Shown here: positions 60,034-64,000 of the stretch, piece after piece | Numbering within the stretch: position 1 is the stretch's first letter | Layout: every line of letters begins with the position of its first letter | Translations under genes and position numbers: made by a program | Assembly: GCA_003508835.1 (NCBI GenBank) | Contig: PUFA01000092.1 | Coordinates: 5,890,001-5,954,000 of the forward strand | Length of the DNA: 64,000 nucleotides | DNA from: Eonycteris spelaea | Lineage: Eukaryota; Chordata; Mammalia; Chiroptera; Pteropodidae | Direction: 5' to 3' | The notes under the pieces: model-generated | Seen by the model: the letters and a program-made list of their open reading frames with translations, nothing else | Databases searched by the model: none | What the model was told of the DNA's origin: nothing

Positions 60034-60360
60034 CACAAGTAACCCTTTAACAACACAGGGTTAGGGGCGCTGACTCCACCACTGCCAACGCAGTCAAAAA
60101 TCCTAATATGACTTTTGACTCACAAAAACTTAGCTAATAGCCTACTGTTAACCAGAATTCTTACCAATAACAGAAACTCTCAATTAACACAAAGTTTGTG
60201 TTTATGTGTTATTACTGTATTCTTACAGTAAACTAGTGAAATAAAACTTTACTAAGAAAATCATAAGGAAGAGAAAATAAATTTATAGTATTTATTGAAA
60301 GAGACCCATGTATATATGGACCTTTGCAGTTCAAACTTGTGTTGTTCAAGGATAATCTAT
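60034..60360 (+). mobile_element. Tigger-type (TcMar) miniature element
   Basis: Landmarks of a known Tigger-derived repeat: 'aaccctttaacaacacaggg', 'ttaggggcgctgactccacc', 'acttttgactcacaaaaact', 'agctaatagcctactgttaa', 'aaaatcataaggaagagaaa', 'gcagttcaaacttgtgttgt' and 'tcaaggataatct'. The outer ends are inverted repeats of each other (aaccctttaacaacac against gtgttgttcaaggat, decayed). The exact subfamily (Tigger3/Tigger4/MER44 group) is uncertain. It encodes no transposase. The left TA at 60032-60033 fits a TA target. Confidence 0.75.
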
Positions 60361-61149
60361 ATATGTTAGAAATGTATTTATGTATATATGTAAATATCAC
60401 AAAGTACAGATATCACAGTATATGGTTTCCTTTTTTCAATCTGACCTGTGCTGTACAATAAATCATTTGAATGTTTATTTTGCCTCTACATTTTCTCTCA
60501 GTGCCTTCAATGCTTTCCTTTTTTTTTTTTTTTTTTTAACTCCACAGTCGCATTTCCGAAGAGACTTATTTATTTTTGAGTTTCCTAGTTGTAGCTTTAT
60601 AGATTGCTAGGAGCCTGGAGCCTTTTGTTACCATGAGATTGAGTTCCAATTTTATGACTCATGTTCTGGAAATCAGTTTTCTCAAGCCAGAGTCCATTTA
60701 ATTTCACTGGCCCTGATAATTTTGAAATAAACTCATATATGCCCATACATAGTACTTCAGAAACTATTACCAGTTTGGGTTTACATTGAATTCTACATTA
60801 ATGTTGAAATTGGGTTTTACATTATTTGCTATTTTTAAATGTGCTTTTATTGAGAAAATAAAATTTTATTTTCCAATAAACTCATCGTAAAAGGATATGT
60901 GTCCATACGGTGTGACTAAACACTTCCACTGAAGTCTTATAGGTTTAGGCTGTCTTTCCTTTTATAGTAATTGTTAAGTAGCAATGTGTGGTTGGAGAAC
61001 ACCAAGTAACCTATTGTGATCCCCCTCTGAAACAACCTACTATAGATGATCATGATGATGGTGTTTTGTGACTTTCTTCTCCTGATCCCAACTTCTAACC
61101 ATCCTCTCATTGTCAGTATTTCCATTATGCTTGCTGGAGCCCTCAAGCC
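60361..61149. other. no gene seen; contains a 19-base T run
   Basis: T run at 60519-60537, no attached retroelement recognised. Nothing else nameable. Confidence 0.45.
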
Positions 61150-62650
61150 GTGGCCCTGCCGCTAAACTCACTCCATCACCTTGCCTTAATTAAACCCTCA
61201 CTCTACCCTAGGGCACTTGCTGCTTCCCCAGAAGTCTCCTAAAATGGAGAATGGTGGCTCTCAAACCCTTAGCTTCTCAGGATGGAAAAGCAGAGCTCAG
61301 GCCATTGACATCCAGTGGTGCCTCAAACCAGTCCTTCTTTATATGGTCCACCTCCTTGGAGGTCCAAGTTTTCCAGCCATACTATGTTCCACTTCCCCTT
61401 GGACTCAGAATATCTGAAAATTTCATGGACAATTCCCTTATATTCACTAAACACTTTAGAATACAACTGTGGTCTTTCTCTCCATGATACTTTCTGCCAT
61501 CATTCTGTGTGACATCCTGTCCATGCAGTACCCAAGTTTCACAATTTCTTGACCTTCTCATCTTCAGTTATCATCTTCTCCACTTTATTTCAGCCATCTT
61601 TTTAATGGACAAACCTGGACTGTGGCATCACTGCTCTGCCTATGAAAACCTATATTCAACTATTTCACTCTCTGACCTCAACTTCTTACCTTTTTTCTCC
61701 AGTTCTCCTATTTAGCGATTTCTTAATACATGTCCTTCATATTCATTGAGCTCTCCAACCACTGATGACTCTATTTTCTCCTTATCTGTATCTTCCTGTC
61801 TTCACCTACTTTCTGTTCATCTAAGAATCTATCGTTTAGTACATCAACATTTTCTTGTCCGTATTCTCAATAGAGTAAAACTAACCCACTGTTCTTTTAA
61901 TTGCTCTGGACCATTTCATGTGTACCCTATCTTTACTCCAAGACTGAAGAACATGGCTCAAGAAAATCCTGAAAATACATTCATTGGTGCCAATGCAAAG
62001 AAGTGGTCTTCAACCCCACCCAGATCCACAGTGCTCCTTGGCAGTCCTCTGTACTATTCCAGTTCATTTTCTCTCCCATTCTCTATGTGCATTTAAAATT
62101 GTCTCTGCTCTCCTAAAACCTCTTATTCCACCACATCACCCCTGTCACTCTTAGCAAGTAACTTCATCTCTGTCTTCATGAAGTAAAAGCCATCATTCAA
62201 GAAGTCCTTGAGCTTCCTGCCACAAACCCACAGTTTTATTGTGTTTGTCCCTGTCCTTTCCACCTTTCTTCCTGCCTCAACAGAGGAAGTATCTATTCTC
62301 CCATTTTAAAGTTAATGCCTCCACCTGAATGCAGGATCCCATTCTTCTCAAACCCTTAAGAACTTGCTCTATTCAATATTCTTTCTCTTATACTTCAATC
62401 TTTCCCATCACTGCTTTTCCCCCATCAACATTAAATATACTCAAGGCTTTCACAGTTAAAAAAAATGTTTTTCTTCATCGGCCTCATGTTTTCCTTCAAT
62501 TTAATCCAGCCCCACAGGTTCTTCATAACCTTTATCACATTTCATTTTGTACAGAGCTCTCTGGTCCTAACAACAATGCAAATACTTAATCATTTGCTTT
62601 ACCTTACAATATATACAGATTATTTCAGATTGTTACAGTTGCATCCCAAC
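61150..62650 (+). mobile_element. possible L2/CR1-clade LINE internal region
   Basis: A pyrimidine-leaning 1.5-kb stretch, unlike its AT-rich surroundings. The part 62315-62480 ('gcctccacctgaatgcagga', 'ttctctattcaatattcttt'-like text, 'catcactgcttttcccccat', 'aatatactcaaggctttcac') resembles the L2 section before the reverse transcriptase (ctggaccccatcccctc ... caaacatgctcaagtctctcccat). The 61150-62300 part could be the endonuclease side, but I cannot match it firmly. Many overlapping open frames of 65 to 116 codons occur in it, each short and without a recognisable catalytic motif. Confidence 0.4.
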
Positions 62651-64000
62651 AACAAACTCACCATGTGAACTTCAGTATTTCTTTGAAACTTCTATGTCTT
62701 TGGAATATATATAATTGAAAGTATACAGTCAGGTTACTATGTTAAAAGTTACTTGAATCAATTATTTTAATGTGTATGGTTACATTATCATTTGGACCAA
62801 AAAAACTAATTTATTTTGGCTTATATTCAATTTTCTTCATTTTTAGAAATTTTATTTTAACACATATATGTGTATACACACACACACACACACACACACA
62901 AACTTTTACATGGTTCACATTAAAATGTAAACTCAGAGAAGTCTCACTCGCACTCACTTCTGATGTGTAACCATTTTCATTACTTGCTGGTACATCTTTC
63001 TTTCATATCTTTTTTGAAAAAATTACCTATCTCCATTCTTTTTTTCATCCATATTTCTTCACAACTGTTATTATATACCTTCTTGTACCTACCTTTTTCC
63101 TCTTAACAATATACCCTGACTGGAGTCTAATGTTTGTTATACTATGAGTATTAGTTATATTTACTGTTTATTTCTCTATGTGATATCTCTTTGCTGCTGT
63201 TTTTTTTTTTTTTTTACTATTTCTTTTTATATTTAAAAGATTTTGCTTTTTGTCTAATGGACATATTTTTTCTAATGTCTTTTTTTTTTTTCAAAAAAGG
63301 TTTACTTTTCCCCTTCTGAGGCTTCTTCTATTTGGTTTTTCAACTCTACCGAATATATTTTGACTGCACATATTACCTGGCAGTGGGTTTGTTCTACTCT
63401 ATCTTCTCTCCCTGCTTCCCCTCTCATTTTTATGAGGTGAGGGGTTAGTTATTTCTATTTTGTTAGAACACATAATGTTTACATAGTCTTTTCCTCTACT
63501 CTTTGCTTTAATTGTTAAGTCTATACTGAAATATATTTGATATATACCATTAGTTCATTCTCCAAGATTTCTCCAGTCTGCTTTTGGTTGTGTAAAACTC
63601 ACCCTAAATCTATATTTGTGAATACAGAACTCCTTGAGTTCTCACATTTTCAAAAATGTTTTAATATAGTCTTGGTATTGGAAGACTACCATGTCTAGGT
63701 ATAAAAATCTTTAGCTCACACTTTTTGTTCTCTCTTTTAAAAAACTTTTACTCCAAAATTGTTGTGCTTTTACAGACTGATTTCAACTTGATTTCATTTC
63801 CTTGTAAGTTATTCGATCTTTTTGCCTGAAGACCCAGAGATTTTTTGGTCTTTATCATTAAAGTCTAAGGTTTTGGTTTTTTTTTTTTTTTTTTAAACCA
63901 GGATATGTCTCTAAGTTGATCATGTGGGAAGTTTTTGAATTACAATTTTTTAAATAACATTTCTATTCCATTACTTTGTTTTTCTTATTCAAAGACTCCA
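62651..64000. other. no gene seen; T-rich end with possible LINE relic
   Basis: AT-rich, with T runs at 63200-63215, 63280-63291 and 63877-63894. The part 63830-63930 ('ggtctttatcattaaagtct' and 'ccaggatatgtctctaagtt') resembles the antisense of an old LINE-1/HAL1 relic (tctttatcattgaagtctag ... actaggatgtgtctcgg), reaching perhaps back to 63370. Too weak to delimit. Confidence 0.4.
62877..62900. repeat. (CA)n microsatellite
   Basis: Twelve CA units, preceded by 'atatatgtgtata'. Confidence 0.95.

Noticed and set aside
61746..62096. 116-codon plus-strand frame as a gene
   Set aside because: One of many overlapping short frames in a pyrimidine-rich stretch; serine/leucine/proline-rich composition without motif.

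Overview
This window looks like nuclear DNA from a eutherian mammal. It is AT-rich and CpG-poor, has many simple repeats, and is packed with old mammalian interspersed repeats: MIR, L2, L1M-type LINE-1, MLT1-type LTR, hAT-Charlie and Tigger DNA transposons. I find no protein-coding gene, exon, tRNA or rRNA that I can support. Every open frame is short (145 codons at most), and the longest is a relic of LINE-1 ORF2. The window is most simply an intergenic or intronic gene-desert segment. I see no Alu and no recognisable carnivore, horse, ruminant, pig or rodent SINE, so I do not name the order; a typical primate interval of this size would be expected to carry Alus.

Layout. 1-12.7 kb: unique sequence with scattered L2 and MIR fragments and a compact MER1-type hAT element (7495-7719) with degenerate 8-bp target duplications. 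12.7-14.4 kb: a recent 136-bp tandem duplication, a long minus-strand L2 relic, and a second small tandem duplication. 14.4-25 kb: L2 and MIR fragments, an MLT1-type solo LTR (17097-17447), a G-rich cluster (about 21.85 kb) and a GATA/TAGG microsatellite (about 23.3 kb). 25.9-29.6 kb: an old plus-strand LINE-1 with recognisable 5' region, ORF1, inter-ORF, ORF2 and 3' parts but large internal deletions; a GGAA microsatellite has expanded inside it. 29.6-35 kb: unique sequence with a possible enhancer-like motif cluster, a perfect 28-bp inverted repeat at the edge of an L2 fragment, a MER5A-type element and two minus-strand LINE-1 3' ends. 35-46 kb: MIR and L2 fragments, one LTR-like repeat, and AG, CA and TTCC microsatellites. 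46-55 kb: a Tigger2-like element, two good L2 3' regions, a 37-bp A tract, and a 5'-truncated plus-strand LINE-1. 55-64 kb: MIR and L2 tails, a Tigger-type miniature element, a possible L2/CR1-clade internal region and an uncertain LINE-like end.

There is no operon or pathway here. The content records repeat insertion, decay, microsatellite growth and local rearrangement. Repeat names come from remembered family consensus features, not from a database search; boundaries are approximate unless terminal bases are given.
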